Of a DNA stretch of 64,000 bases, positions 9,547 through 20,434 are shown piece by piece. The DNA comes from Metaphire vulgaris. Its lineage: Eukaryota > Annelida > Clitellata > Crassiclitellata > Megascolecidae. A program made the position numbers and the translations under genes. The notes beneath the pieces are model-generated. The model worked only from the letters and a program-made list of their open reading frames with translations. It made no database searches and was not told the origin of the DNA. The first letter of the stretch is position 1; every line of letters starts with the position of its first letter. The stretch spans positions 16,006,038-16,070,037 of the forward strand of contig CM030845.1 of the NCBI GenBank assembly GCA_018105865.1, written 5' to 3'.

Positions 9547-11934
9547 ATGGCTGAAGCTATGCAGTCAGAGTCTTACGGTCTTATAGGTCTGGCAGATGAG
9601 GGTCCTGAGTTGGTGACTAGTTTGACAAAGGAACGGAAGCACAGGAGAAGAACCATTGACCGTAGACCTGACGAGGACAGTATTTGTGAACTTGCAGAGA
9701 GTCAAAGGCGGGATACGAATGTTCAACGGGAGATGGAAAATTTTGATCTCACGAATTTGTTCGAACCAGAAGTGACAATTGCTGGCGCTCGACCAAAGAC
9801 AAGAACAGAGGGATCTTTAGGTTACTGGTTGCAAAGAGCTGCAATGGTAAAAGACGAACAGGTGTCTAAAGGGATACAGGGGTGCTCAGAGTCAGTACAT
9901 CGTACGCGAGGATGCTGTTGTGATAGTCAGAAAAAGACCCCGATGAAACCTAACAAGTTTGATGGGGCTATGCCCTTAGAAACTTTTCTGCGTCAGTTTG
10001 AAGTTTGTGCGAAGTACAATGGGTGGTCGGAAAAGGACAAAGGAGCGTTCCTACAATGTTCGCTTGAGAAGGGACCAGCTCAGTTATTGTGGGACTTTGG
10101 AGCGAAGGACCACGTAACTTATCGAGAGCTAGTTGAAAGGTTGAGAGAAAGGTACGGGTTGGAGGCTCAACAAGAGACATTTAGGACACAGTTGAGATGT
10201 CGGCGTCAGCATGGGAAAGAGAGTTTTGCAGACTTATTGCATGACATTCGTAAGTTGGTAGCATTGGCGTTCCCAGGTCCGACGAATGACACAACTGAGA
10301 TCTTAGCTCGCGATGCGTACCTTGAGGCATTATCAGACAGGGAATTATCATTGAAAGTACGGGAACGAGAACCACGATCTCTTGACGAAGCCTACAGGAT
10401 AACGTTGAGATTGGACAGTTACAAGAAGGCGACAGAGGACGAGTACACGACTCGTAGAAAATGCGCAGAACCTTACAAACAGGTGAGAAGTACTGTTGAA
10501 GACGATATGATAGAACGAATGAAACAGCAGGTGACTGATTTCTTGGCTGAGCAAAGGACTAAGCAAGAAAAGTGGCAGATCGACTTAGAAGAAAAGTTGC
10601 TTAAGAAGACGACATGTACATCGCCAGGAACAACAGGAAGGGTGTCGACAGATAGAAGTACATGGGTAAGAAGGCCCAGTACATGTAGAGGTGACGGTGT
10701 AAAGGGTCGGTCGACAAACAATTGGAAGAGGAATGTACAGTGTTTCAAATGTCAGGGTGTAGGACATTTGGCTAAAGAATGTCGCAGGTGCGAGGATACA
10801 TCACCAAAGAGATTCTTAGCGAATCATAGTCAGGATGATACAAGAACGGAATCGCCTAGAGAGTCTGTAAGCCATAATGTACTAACGACCGCAGGACAGA
10901 GAGATAAAGGAAGATCTGTGTACATAACTGGAGTCATAGAAGGACGTGAATATCAGTTTTTAATTGATACGGGATCAGAAGTGAATTTGATACCCGAAGA
11001 TATGACAAGAGACATGGTCATAGAGGACACGACCGAGAAGTTGTTAGCAGCCAATGGGAGCGAAATTGAGCTGATTGGTGAAGTGAAGGTAGATGTAAGA
11101 TTTAGTTGGGGTTGCAGACAGCAAGTAACATTTTTAGTGTCTAAAGACGTAAAGGAGATCATGTTAGGAATGGAATTTCTAGTTGATAACGATTGTCAAG
11201 TGAATTTCGTTACTGGGGAAGTACGCATAGGACGCAAGAAAGTATCATCGACAATCCAGAGTCGTACTTCACAATGTAGTCGTATGTGGTTGAAGATACA
11301 AAACCCGAGTGAGAGTAAGGATGTTAGGAAGGACAAGGCAAAGGCTAAGTCCGGGGTGCATGCGATACAGGGAGTTTTGGAAAAGCCAGAAGGAGTTCAA
11401 GTAAGAAGGTCGAATTTGAACGAGACATCTGCAGTCTTATGTCGGAATGACGGACTTGGTGAAGTACAACCGGTCACGACAGATCAGAAGTCCGGAAGAA
11501 ATGAAAACAGACGAATAAGAAGAATGGAAGAGAATTCAAAGACAGTCACGAAGGAGAGTAAAGACGAATACGACTTGGGAATACATCAGAAAGAAGTCCG
11601 AAGACGAAGGAATCGTTACCAGGAATGGCAGAAGTTCTACGAAAGACCTTTCATTGGATTAAATCAGAATGGACTTCTCGAGCATCGAGTACAAAAGAAA
11701 TCGACGGAAAGAACATTCGTCTGCGTCGAACGAGAACCAGAACAAGAAGCACAAGGAAAAGGAGAAGACAAAGTCGTCAACGACGAAGGAAGGAACATCG
11801 TCGCTGAAAGACCAGCGGAGCCGATCGCAGGAGTTGCAGATGAACATCAGGACGTTGTCGCTCAAAGAACTCCAAGGATTCCAAGATTACGACCGAGAGA
11901 AAGACTCAGAAGACCTGCAAGATACGATGATTAA
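9547..11934 (+). CDS. Retrotransposon Gag-protease polyprotein (Ty3/Gypsy type)
   Basis: The ORF encodes 795 residues from the first ATG; the frame is open from 9496 but has no earlier ATG. Residues about 137-300 form a retrotransposon Gag capsid region (KFDGAMPLETFLRQFEVCAK, then the LRCRRQHGKESFADLLHDIR segment). A CCHC zinc knuckle, CFKCQGVGHLAKEC, lies near residue 398. A retropepsin active site, FLIDTGSEVNLI, lies near 470, with the flap-side LGMEFLVDNDC about 70 residues on. The last 230 residues are charged and end RPRERLRRPARYDD, which looks like the very end of a Gypsy Pol. This suggests that RT, RNase H and integrase were deleted in frame. The product would assemble particles and cleave itself but could not copy RNA. 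Confidence 0.88.
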   Translation: MAEAMQSESYGLIGLADEGPELVTSLTKERKHRRRTIDRRPDEDSICELAESQRRDTNVQREMENFDLTNLFEPEVTIAGARPKTRTEGSLGYWLQRAAMVKDEQVSKGIQGCSESVHRTRGCCCDSQKKTPMKPNKFDGAMPLETFLRQFEVCAKYNGWSEKDKGAFLQCSLEKGPAQLLWDFGAKDHVTYRELVERLRERYGLEAQQETFRTQLRCRRQHGKESFADLLHDIRKLVALAFPGPTNDTTEILARDAYLEALSDRELSLKVREREPRSLDEAYRITLRLDSYKKATEDEYTTRRKCAEPYKQVRSTVEDDMIERMKQQVTDFLAEQRTKQEKWQIDLEEKLLKKTTCTSPGTTGRVSTDRSTWVRRPSTCRGDGVKGRSTNNWKRNVQCFKCQGVGHLAKECRRCEDTSPKRFLANHSQDDTRTESPRESVSHNVLTTAGQRDKGRSVYITGVIEGREYQFLIDTGSEVNLIPEDMTRDMVIEDTTEKLLAANGSEIELIGEVKVDVRFSWGCRQQVTFLVSKDVKEIMLGMEFLVDNDCQVNFVTGEVRIGRKKVSSTIQSRTSQCSRMWLKIQNPSESKDVRKDKAKAKSGVHAIQGVLEKPEGVQVRRSNLNETSAVLCRNDGLGEVQPVTTDQKSGRNENRRIRRMEENSKTVTKESKDEYDLGIHQKEVRRRRNRYQEWQKFYERPFIGLNQNGLLEHRVQKKSTERTFVCVEREPEQEAQGKGEDKVVNDEGRNIVAERPAEPIAGVADEHQDVVAQRTPRIPRLRPRERLRRPARYDD

Positions 11935-12289
11935 AGAAGAAGTTTGATATTTTGTTTTAAAGTAATTCATGTAAAATAAAGATTTTGTGTTTAAGAAGGA
12001 CATTCGTTATTGTTGTACATAGTACATTGTATTTGATTGCTTATATTGTGAATGTTCTTGTATTTAACATTGATTGCTTATGTTACAGACATTATTATTA
12101 AGGTACTTAGTTAAAAGACATTGTATTAATAGTGTAAGTGCATTAGTTCGAATGTATAGTCGATATTGTCATTAGTTAAGTCAATGATTATGTACATGTA
12201 AAGCATTAGTACATTATAGTTGCCACACACACGGGTAATGGGTCCGTTAGGTAAGAATGAGGACATTCTACAAAATAAGTCCGGGGTAA

Positions 12290-13256
12290 TGTAACGGAAT
12301 TGTAGATATGATTATATTAGTTTAAAAGCATAAGGGTAAGTAGTATGTTTAAGTACTCGCTAGGAGGCGCTTATGTTAGCTTAAGTAAAGGAATAAAGAG
12401 TATGTCGATAATAATAATATTAAGGGCCTTTTAGTAATAATAATCGTATGATAAATAAGTAAAGAGCCTATAAAGATTGTGTGTAGAGTTATAAGTAGAA
12501 GGGTTTAGTTAGTGGGAAGTTATAGCTGATGGACGATTTGAGGCTTAGCACATCACTGTATTTAGTGTAGAGAATATCATAAGTATTGACTTTTACAGTG
12601 AGCGGGGCCGATGAGCCAGACAGACAGAGGCCGATGAGCCAGACGGACAGGGGCCGATGAGCCAGACGGACAGAGGCAGATAGAGTCAGACAGACATAGT
12701 CTGAGAGATACATGAGAGGTAGGCTACAGGAGTCGAGATTAGCCAATCAGAGTTGAGTAAGCGAAGGAGGGTAGGAGCCGGTGAGGTCAGTTCAGAGTAT
12801 ATAAGCCAGAGCGGAGATCTGGACAGACAGTGTAGTTGAGCTGTCGAAGCAGAAGGTTGTCTCATGTGGATAGGTTGATAGAGTACATGAGTACATTTGG
12901 ATAGGTTGGTAAAGTACTGGAGTACATGAAAAGAATACATGTACATGAGGTTGGCATTTGAGTATAGTTTGAAGATAAGTACATTTGGAAGCAGTACATG
13001 TAGGAAAGGAGTACATGTAGGAATTGAGTACATGTAGGAAGAGAGTACATATATGAGTTTGGATCAAGTCTTAGCCACAAAGCTAAGAGACCATATACGT
13101 GCCTAGAGTTAGCACCGTGTAGAGAGATTGGATTTAGGCATCCTGGGTACTAGAGTAAAGGGTTCGATCTCTACTACATGAGTGTAGCACACGCAGGGGT
13201 GAAGGCACCTGTTGAGTCGCCACAGAATTGCGATTCATGGTAAGGCGTGTCGTTAC

Positions 13257-13257
<1 letters not shown>
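12290..13257 (+). repeat. 3' LTR
   Basis: It has the same 968-bp length and ends as the 5' LTR. A weak purine tract (AAGTCCGGGGTAA) precedes it and could prime plus-strand synthesis. Confidence 0.92.
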
Positions 13258-13323
<66 letters not shown>

Positions 13324-13576
13324 TAGATTCAAGCAATTGAAGCAATAGGCCCATGTTTTGATTTAGTATCAGTTATTTCTGGACATTGCCTAGAAATGTC
13401 TACGACTAACATAGAACAGCTACAGTGTATTAATCATGTTGCATGTTGAATTTGAAATGCTGCGTTTTGACACCGTCTGAAAATTATGTTGCAGATAGGT
13501 CTACCATAATAATGGTGCAGTCATAATGTTTGTCAGTCACCCGGTCACTTATTTCAATATCTTGTGAAATATCCCT

Positions 13577-14212
13577 TCACTGTGTTTCAGGGAGTGTGGT
13601 CTGACGAGGCGCCACAGCGCAAGAAACCGGGTATCGCTTGCATTTCCATTTGTCATTCTCTTTTTTCCTAAGACACGCGAAGCAGAAACCGAAGTCAGGA
13701 CAATTTGTGCATTTCATGTGCGCACATTTGTCTTTATGCTCGATGAGTAATCCGCAATTGGGACATCCCGAATGCTCGGACATTCTTTTCCGCAGATGAT
13801 TTTCGTTGGGCACCTGGCAAGTATCTCGATTCTTTGTCCTTTCCATCGCAGTCCTGGTTGCCGCAGGAAAAGAGCGAAGTGTCACTCTTCCATTCGTTGA
13901 GGCAAATCCAGCAGAAATCGTATTTTCTGCCGCGTGATTTCGTGCACATCGGACAGCACACACGGTTCCCTGTCCCTTGCCGCCTGTAACAGAAAACCTG
14001 ACAACCAGGACAATTCTGTATTCCCTTCTCTTTATTGAGGAAGTTTTGGTTAAGCCTCTTTTCAAAATTTTGCATTTCTTCCTCGGTAAAACAGGCCACG
14101 TGACGCACAAGGAAGTATTCCCATTCGTAACGACATGTAGGATTTGCACACGGAAATTTAAATCTTCCCCGTTTGATTATATCTGTGCAGTAGTTCATCA
14201 TGGCCGTTGTAC
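13577..14212 (-). CDS. RBR ligase exon 3 (IBR-RING2) with two frame breaks
   Basis: The acceptor TTTCTTTCACAG at 14213 is followed by phase-1 STTAMMNYC, the usual RING1 continuation. Three frames must be joined. Frame one carries the exon to DCDGKDKES. Frame two carries ILARCPTKIICGKECPSIR. Frame three carries CPNCGLLIEHKDKCAH to the TGA at 13577. The exon length is exactly two bases short of a clean frame, which fits two single-base losses. Confidence 0.8.
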
Positions 14213-14712
14213 CTGTGAAAGAAACAAAGGAACATTATTTCAAGTTTATGTCTTGACTTATTCCTGCATTTATTTATGTGCTGCAATGGTTTAATAATTA
14301 ATTATTATAAAACTTGATGGTTCTCATCATCATCATCGCAAAAACAATAACAATAGCAGCAGCAGCAACAACAACAACAGCAACATTATTCAGTCTTCAA
14401 AAACATGATTCATCACTAAGACTGTTAGATTTATTACCGAGAGAGAGAGAGAGAGGGGAGGAGAGAGAAAAGAGAGATAGAAGGGAGAGACAGACATACA
14501 CGCACACCGAGACAGAGATAAAGACAGAGACAGACAGAGACAGACAGAGAGACAGACAGACAGAGACAGACAGAGAGAAACAGAGAGAATATTATTAGTT
14601 TCAATCAGAATCAATCAACACAATTATACAATTAAATTATACATCTTCGCAGATTAAAACCACGCTGACCGAGAAGGATGAATCCTAGCAAGCTGGTCAT
14701 TGGATGAAAATT

Positions 14713-14746
<34 letters not shown>

Positions 14747-17700
14747 AATAAATAATGTACTGTAATAGATGGCAAGCCAAGCTAAAGCACGAAATTAACA
14801 GCTTAGCTAACATTAGCATTTACCTCTTGCGCCTGCAATACCACCCGGATCAATTGCGCGCCTTCATTTCCGCCCCATCAATTCCGTCTCTCCATGCTCG
14901 AATCAAAGATAGTTTCAACATAATAGTAAACCAAATAGTCGATATGTATCAACAGTATCATTAGGCCTAATTTAATTCTGTGAAGCTTACACTGTAGAGT
15001 GCTTACTTATCACGTGACCGCAAGGCATTTTTGCTCTTGCTTTTCTGGGATCATCATCGTCAAGGTTTATCATGCACGGCTCGTAGGTGAGTTCAATGAA
15101 TCCCGGAAGTGGTTCCAGGATTCTTGCCACATTATCCATCCTCAGCGATTCCAAAAAGTTGGATAGGCCAAACACGATTGGTGCATTTACATCCTGATCC
15201 TCTACATACACCAAGCATATAAATTCAGTCAAACACTCTAAAAATAATTACAAATCTATTTTGTAGACAATGATCAGGAACATATATGTACGAGGAATGT
15301 TGTCAGAACCGCGGCGTAGCCAGGATTCCATAATAGGTGGCACATTGACATTTTCGGCCCAAAAGTCTTGACGAACAAAAAACGGCGTCTAATGTGCAAG
15401 ACACTATTTTAAAATTTCTTCCAACCCATAAATCTGGACTAATCACCGATACCTCCTGATAGGCGAAATGAAATCGAAAACTGATGTCGAAAATATTAAT
15501 CTCAACCTTCGAGGAGCCAACATCAAAAGCTCAAAGACCGTCAGGGATCTCGGAGTAATCCTTAACGACGGTCTTGCTATGACCGACCACATCAGCAAAG
15601 CAGTCTCAACCAGCTACTACGCCAACTACGCCAGTTCCGTCCAATTATAGACTCTCTAACCACAGAGGTAGCACAGACTACTATTATTCATACATTTATT
15701 TCGTCACATACTTCATAACTCTCTAAAATAATCATAGATATGTCATAATAGACTCATTTTGTTTATATTCTCTTTGGGCCGTGTCCATAGAGTCAGCAGC
15801 GTGCAGAGGGGATAATATATTTTTTTTAAAAATCCGGTGGCTGTTCCACCAGAGTAGCTGAACCTTTACATATGCCACTTTATGCCGTGGCGCGCAGAGA
15901 GTGGTGGGCGCCCGAGGCCAAGCCTAAAAAATGTTTGACGAGCAAAAAAATGAAGGTCGCCGAGTCAATTTTGGCACCTCTATCTGGTCGGCGCCCGGGG
16001 CCACGCCCCCCACAAATCCCCTCTGCACGCTACTGACTATGGACACGGCCCAAAGATAATACAAACAAAATGAGTCTATTATGACATGTCTATGATTATT
16101 TTAGAGAGTTATGAAGTATTTAGTCCCAATCATTGTGCATTTTTTCCGTTCAAGGCCTTTGAGGGACCTCAGGACATCATAGAAATGTGAAATAAAAAGT
16201 GTATCTGAATTCAACATTGATAGTAGCATGACAATCCGTCCAGTAGGCATAACGTTTTGAAAATTTTATTTTTTTGAATACCCCTACACACACTGCATAG
16301 AAAGCGGAAGTGAAGTTACAGGATATTTTGCGTTGCATTATTTCAACGATGGACGATGATTATTGTACAACTAGGTGTTTACCCGTCAAAAATGACGGGG
16401 TAGATTGGCTGTTTTACCACCCGATTTTGTGCAAATGCAATAGCATTTTATGACAGGGGAGATTGGCTGTTCTACCACCCGATTTTGCGCAAATGCAATA
16501 GCATTTTATGACGGGGGAGATTGGCTGTTTTACCACCCGATTTTGCGCAAATGCAATAGCATTTTGCGCAATTAATTGTTCTTAACTCGCCGCCTTTTCC
16601 TTCAACCGAGTTAACGCCCATTCGCGTGAATTTTCTGTAACTTGATAGTCAACGTAAGTGTACTGATTTGGCAGTGTCGAACGACATGCAGTGCTTGATT
16701 CTCTTGTTTGCTGTGCTGCTTTTTCACGCCGAGCAACAGCCTGCTACTCATTCTCACTTGATTGTCGGAAAGCTCGTGAACGCTGGACTTTTTTGTTTTG
16801 CGCAGAGGGTTAGAAAGAGGAATAAAATAGCTAAACAATGGTGCAAACCTCATCTTCTTAGCTCTTATATAGCCTGAGATGTAGCAAATTCAAAAAAATT
16901 GGAAACTTTCTCAGAATTCAAAACTTTCGCGAAATTCGCCGATAATACTTATGTTCAAACATTGGGGTCATCGGGTTAGAACTGATAGATCTTTGCCAAA
17001 TGTCAACCGATTTTCAAACTTTTTGGTTCATTTTGTTCCTCTGACATCCCTTTAGAACTTTGCCGCTGACCAAAGTGGGGTTACCGCTGAAAATATTTTG
17101 CTAGGGGGCTTTGAACATTTTTCGGGGAGAGAGGGTGATATTTTAGGCCGTAAAGTGGACTCTACCCCAAATTTTTTTGATTTGCACGGACGATTAGAAA
17201 GAGGAATAAACAATCTAAACAATGGTGCAAACCACATCTTTTTAGCTCCTATATAGCCTGAGATATAGCAAATTTAAAACGTTACAGCAATCATTTCTGA
17301 GAACGCTTTTCCAAAAATTAAATCCCCAGTACGGTGACGACGTCTGAAAATTTAATCCCCACTTGAGGTTAAATATAAAAATAGGTATTGAGGCTAGGAA
17401 TGAATAAATATATATATATAATAATGGGGCATGGCATTGGGAGGGGGAAGGAGGTTTGGGAGGAGGAAGGTGGGCTGTACGGGTTTTTCGGAGCAGCGTT
17501 GTGTAGGTTTGGAAACGGGGTTTGGGGCCGGTGGGGTAGGGCGGAGCGCTGATGGGTTAGGGCCTGGGCGATTGGGAGAGGGATGGGTAGTTGGAAGGGG
17601 ATAGGGAGAGGGAAGGGGAACGGGGTTTAGGGCCAGGGCGGTAATGGGTTGGGGCTGGAATGGGTTGGGCCAGGGCGATTGGGAGAGGGATGGGGAGAGG

Positions 17701-18676
17701 GAAAAGGGATGGGGAGAGGAAGAGGAACGGGGGTTTGGGGCCAGGGGCCGGAATGTGTTGGGGCCAGGGTGATTGGGAGAGGATGAGGAGAGGAAAAGAG
17801 ATCAGGAGAGGGAAGGGGAACGGGGGTTTGGGGCCTGAGCCGGAATGGGTTTGGGGCCGGGGCGATTGGGAGAGGATGGAGAGAGGGAAAAGGGTTGGGG
17901 AGACGGAAGGGAATGGGGTTTGGGGGCGCGATTGGGAGAGGAATGGGGAGAGGGAAAAGGGTTGGGGAAAGGGAAGGGGAAAGGGGGTTTGGGGGCGATT
18001 GGAAGAAGGATGGGGAGAGAGAAGGGGATGGGAAAGGGAAGGGAAAAGGGGTATGGGGCCAGGGGCAGGGAATGGGTTGGGGCCTGGATGATTGGGAGAG
18101 GATTGGGGTGAGGGAAGGGGACGGGGTTTAAGCTGCAATTTAAGCTGTTGGGGCCAGGGTGATTGGGAGAGGGATGAGGAGAGGGAAAAGAGATCGGGAG
18201 AGGGAAGGGGAACGGGGTTTGGGGCCTGAGCCGGAATGGGTTGGGGCCAGGGGCGATTGGGAGAGGGATGGGGAGAGGAAAAGGGTTGGGGAGACGGAAG
18301 AGGAATGGGGTTTGGGGGGGATTGGGAGAGGAATGGGGAGAGGGAAAAGGGTTGGGGAAAGGGGAAGGGAAAGGGGGTTTGGGGGGCGATTGGGAGAAGG
18401 ATGGGGAGAGGGAAGGGGATGGGAAAGGAAGGAAAAGGGGGTATGGGGCCAGGGCGAGAATGGGTTGGGGCCTGGATGATTGGAAGAGGGATTGGGGTGA
18501 GGGAAGGGGACGGGGTTTAAGCTGCAATTAAGACGCTTCGTTAAACGCTCCGGTTTGATTAAACAATATTTGGTTGTCAATGACAACAGCGTCTTGCAAT
18601 ACCCGCCGTGTTGCCGTCGGACGGACGGACAGACATCGAGAATTATATAATAAGATGATGTCAAGTCATTTTATTT

Positions 18677-18719
<43 letters not shown>

Positions 18720-18781
18720 GTGAAGTTAGTATTATTATTATTTAGTATTGTTATTAATTAATAATAATAATAATAATAATA

Positions 18782-18819
<38 letters not shown>

Positions 18820-19096
18820 GTGGGGAACCGGGTCTAAGGACTTTGGCACTCGTCCTTCTATCTAACTTTTCCAGAATGGCTATAGCCCAGCTTGCTACAA
18901 GGGGTTATCTTAATGTAAGACGCGTGTGAGTCCGACTTAGCGTTTTGGCTTTCTGCCTCGATTTGTGGAATGCACTTGACTATCTTCTAGGCTCTACCGC
19001 GTGGCTCTTAGCTATCTAGGCTCTTATAACTTCCTTACTTCTGAGCTTTATACCTCACTGTAGCTCGTATACTACCATGCCTTGTGTAGCCGTGTA

Positions 19097-19164
<68 letters not shown>

Positions 19165-20434
19165 TACTATGTCTCTCTCGTGAACTCATGTAGGTCTACT
19201 CTACATCTCTCGTGCACTCGTGGACTCTTCCATACCCGACCGGACACTCGGCCTGTTGTTGGCGTGCGGACAAATGTCGGCAAGTTCTGTCGGGTAGCTG
19301 TTGAGGGTGGATTGTCCAGGTTTCTGAGGTATAAATTTAGTGTGACACTGAAGATGCAAGGGCTTACGATTTAGAGCTTTGTTTTGTGGAATGTCTCTGC
19401 TTTTCCATATTTTGTTAAATTGTGCCTTTAGTACAGCTGAACCTCTTTACCCTTCGCAATCCTTGTATTTATTTATTATTTGCATTATTTCTACTGAACT
19501 TAGCTAGCATGCTGCCTTGTTAGCAGAATTTGGATGCCATTTCAATTGTTTGATTATTATTTTCAGTTCTTAGTCCAGGGCCGCCGAGAGAAATTCCGGG
19601 CCCGAAACAAAAAAAAATTTGCACGCCCTTAAGAAAAATTTATCAAGTCTCCGAAAATCTGACAAGCAATAAAAACGTTATCAACTCTCCAAAAACAGCC
19701 TGACAAGCAACAAAACGTTATTAACTTTCCAAACCAGCCTGACAAGCAAAAACACTATTGTCACCAGATCTGGGCTCCTGAAAACTCCATGGGCCCCGGT
19801 ACAATGTACCGGCTGCACCCCTCCCTCAGGCCTGCCCTAGTCTATTGGTTCTTTGATCTTTGTCGTTTCAGTATTGATATGCAGCTCAAGCTGCCCAACT
19901 TACTTCCCTCTCTACCCAATGTATCCACGGGCTTCTCCAGTGTTCGCATATTATTTTCTAGTAGACCGACGTCGGCTGCGAATTTTAGGTTATCTATAAT
20001 GACTCTTTGTATTGATACTCCACTTATATTATCCTATATTTGATCCATAGCTCTCTCCATGTATGTTATGAAGCTATGTGGAGATAAGGGATTCATATGC
20101 TTAGAAGCCTTAGACCATTCCGTAATTGGCATTGTATATCTTTCATAAATATTCAACATTTAATTATTACGGCCCGCGAATAAAATCTGCAGAAAATGTT
20201 GGTCCTTCTTGAGAAAAAGGCTTTGCAGAACGCTGCGATGGAACATCTCCCGTTGACGCAGTGCGTGTGCCTATATACAGAAACATTGATACCTTCCGCT
20301 GATGCAAATATGCCAGGATCTTCTGACTCTTGTGGAAATTCCTCCTCATTAGCTTCTTCAATTATTGATTCTTCAGTTCTCATCTCCATAGGCTCTTCAT
20401 CTATGAAATGTATAATACATTTTACCTTCGACAT
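13577..20434 (-). CDS. RBR-type E3 ubiquitin ligase, last exon broken twice
   Basis: The model has three exons, with phase-1 junctions. Exon 20434-20293 (starts MSKVKCIIHFIDEEP, acidic) has donor GAAG/GTATCA. Exon 15237-15007 contains EPLPGFIELTYEP and ends MPCGHVI. Exon 14212-13577 starts in the phase-1 frame. RING1 is CGH...C..TCRYEW and IBR is CPGCQVFCYR...CCPMC...FCWIC. RING2 is CPNCGLLIEHKDKCAHMKC followed by FGFCFACL, with a C-terminal SCAVAPRQTTLPET. RBR ligases take ubiquitin from an E2 onto a RING2 cysteine. The last exon needs two single-base insertions to read through, near 13826 and 13765, both missing one base. It is therefore either a fresh pseudogene or carries sequencing errors. 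The first exon is the least certain; the other two are clear. Confidence 0.75.
14425..14595 (+). repeat. (GA)n / GACA-rich simple repeat
   Basis: GAGAGAGA passes into repeated GACAGACAGA. It lies inside intron 2 of the RBR gene. Both strands give low-complexity frames that I do not call. Confidence 0.85.
15007..15237 (-). CDS. RBR ligase exon 2 (upstream of RING1)
   Basis: It has acceptor TTTTTAG, donor ATAA/GTAAGC, a length of 231 bases and phase 1 at both ends. It encodes ECLTEFICLVYVEDQDVN...LRMDNVARILEPLPGFIELT...MPCGHVI, ending at the first RING1 cysteine-histidine pair. Invertebrate RBR proteins of this group carry the same lead-in to RING1. Confidence 0.75.
15465..15650 (+). pseudogene. 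CR1/L2-type LINE fragment
   Basis: The frame reads SSKTVRDLGVILNDGLAMTD then HISKAVSTSYY. This is the VRDLGV.LD..LTM..HI conserved segment after the catalytic motif of CR1/L2 reverse transcriptases. It is an isolated fragment in an intron. Confidence 0.75.
15709..16121. mobile_element. Fold-back element with about 105-bp arms
   Basis: The left arm (ATACTTCATAACTCTC... to GCAGAGGGG, about 15709-15812) is repeated in reverse at about 16018-16121 (CCCCTCTGC ... GAAGTAT), with few mismatches. The 200-bp loop has its own GC-rich inverted motifs. There is no ORF. It is probably a MITE. Confidence 0.7.
16385..16567 (+). repeat. Tandem repeat, three copies of about 58 bp
   Basis: The unit is TGACGGGGGAGATTGGCTGT then TTTACCACCCGATTTTGCGC and AAATGCAATAGCATTTTA. 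Three near-identical copies are present. Confidence 0.85.
16790..17280 (+). repeat. Direct repeat pair of about 100 bp
   Basis: GGTTAGAAAGAGGAATAAAA...TATATAGCCTGAGATGTAGCAAATT at 16805-16895 recurs at 17190-17278 with small changes. No coding sequence is recognised between 16130 and 17400. Confidence 0.7.
17440..18530 (+). repeat. G/A-rich minisatellite with about 390-bp higher-order duplication
   Basis: The + strand is almost all purine, built from variants of GATTGGGAGAGGGATGGGGA and GGGTTGGGGAGACGGAAG. A block starting GGGGCCAGGGTGATTGGG at 17760 is repeated at 18150 and ends both times in GGGTTTAAGCTGCAATT. The Gly/Arg-rich and Pro/Ser-rich frames on both strands are by-products. Dense G runs could form quadruplexes or triplexes. 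Confidence 0.85.
18515..18640 (+). repeat. Shared module following the G-rich array (copy 1)
   Basis: AAGCTGCAATTAAGACGCTT, then CGTTAAACGCTCCG, then TTTGGTTGTCAATGACA matches 62315-62440. There it also follows a GC-rich tandem array. It looks like a conserved end of one repeat family with interchangeable arrays. Confidence 0.6.
18670..18822. repeat. (ATA)n/(ATT)n inverted microsatellite
   Basis: An ATA run is followed by an ATT run and again ATA then ATT, so the tract is self-complementary. The region 18822-19560 beyond it holds only a (TC)n run and sequence I do not recognise. Confidence 0.85.
19085..19160 (+). repeat. (TC)n microsatellite
   Basis: An almost uninterrupted CT run flanked by TCTCTCGTG phrases. 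Confidence 0.9.
19850..20045 (-). pseudogene. LINE reverse transcriptase fragment
   Basis: The - strand reads DNISGVSIQRVIIDNLKFAA then DVGLLENNMRTLEKPVDTLG. This is the reverse transcriptase motif C region with the catalytic pair mutated (FAAD for FADD). A stop lies just upstream. It is in the long first intron of the RBR gene. Confidence 0.7.
20293..20434 (-). CDS. Candidate first exon of the RBR ligase gene
   Basis: ATG at 20434 opens MSKVKCIIHFIDEEPMEMRT and an acidic stretch (EESIIEEANEEEF) to the donor GAAG/GTATCA in phase 1, which fits the phase-1 acceptor at 15237. The 5-kb intron between them and the lack of a known domain make the link tentative. It could instead be a separate small gene. 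Confidence 0.4.

Larger units (their letters stand above)
8238..13257 (+). mobile_element. Young LTR retrotransposon with Gag-protease only
   Basis: Two 968-bp LTRs flank a 3.1-kb interior. The element begins TGTAACGG and ends CGTTACA. It sits inside a (GTA)n microsatellite that continues on both sides (8165-8237 and 13258-13322), with a likely 4-bp GTAG duplication. The interior carries one long ORF (9547-11934). No reverse transcriptase, RNase H or integrase motif was seen in any frame, so the element is non-autonomous and would need a Ty3/Gypsy-type helper. I saw only two substitutions between the LTRs, so insertion was recent. Confidence 0.92.

Noticed and set aside
17557..18664. Long Pro/Ser/Phe-rich and Gly/Arg-rich open frames on both strands
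   Set aside because: They are translations of a purine-rich tandem repeat; all frames stay open because stop codons are rare in such composition.
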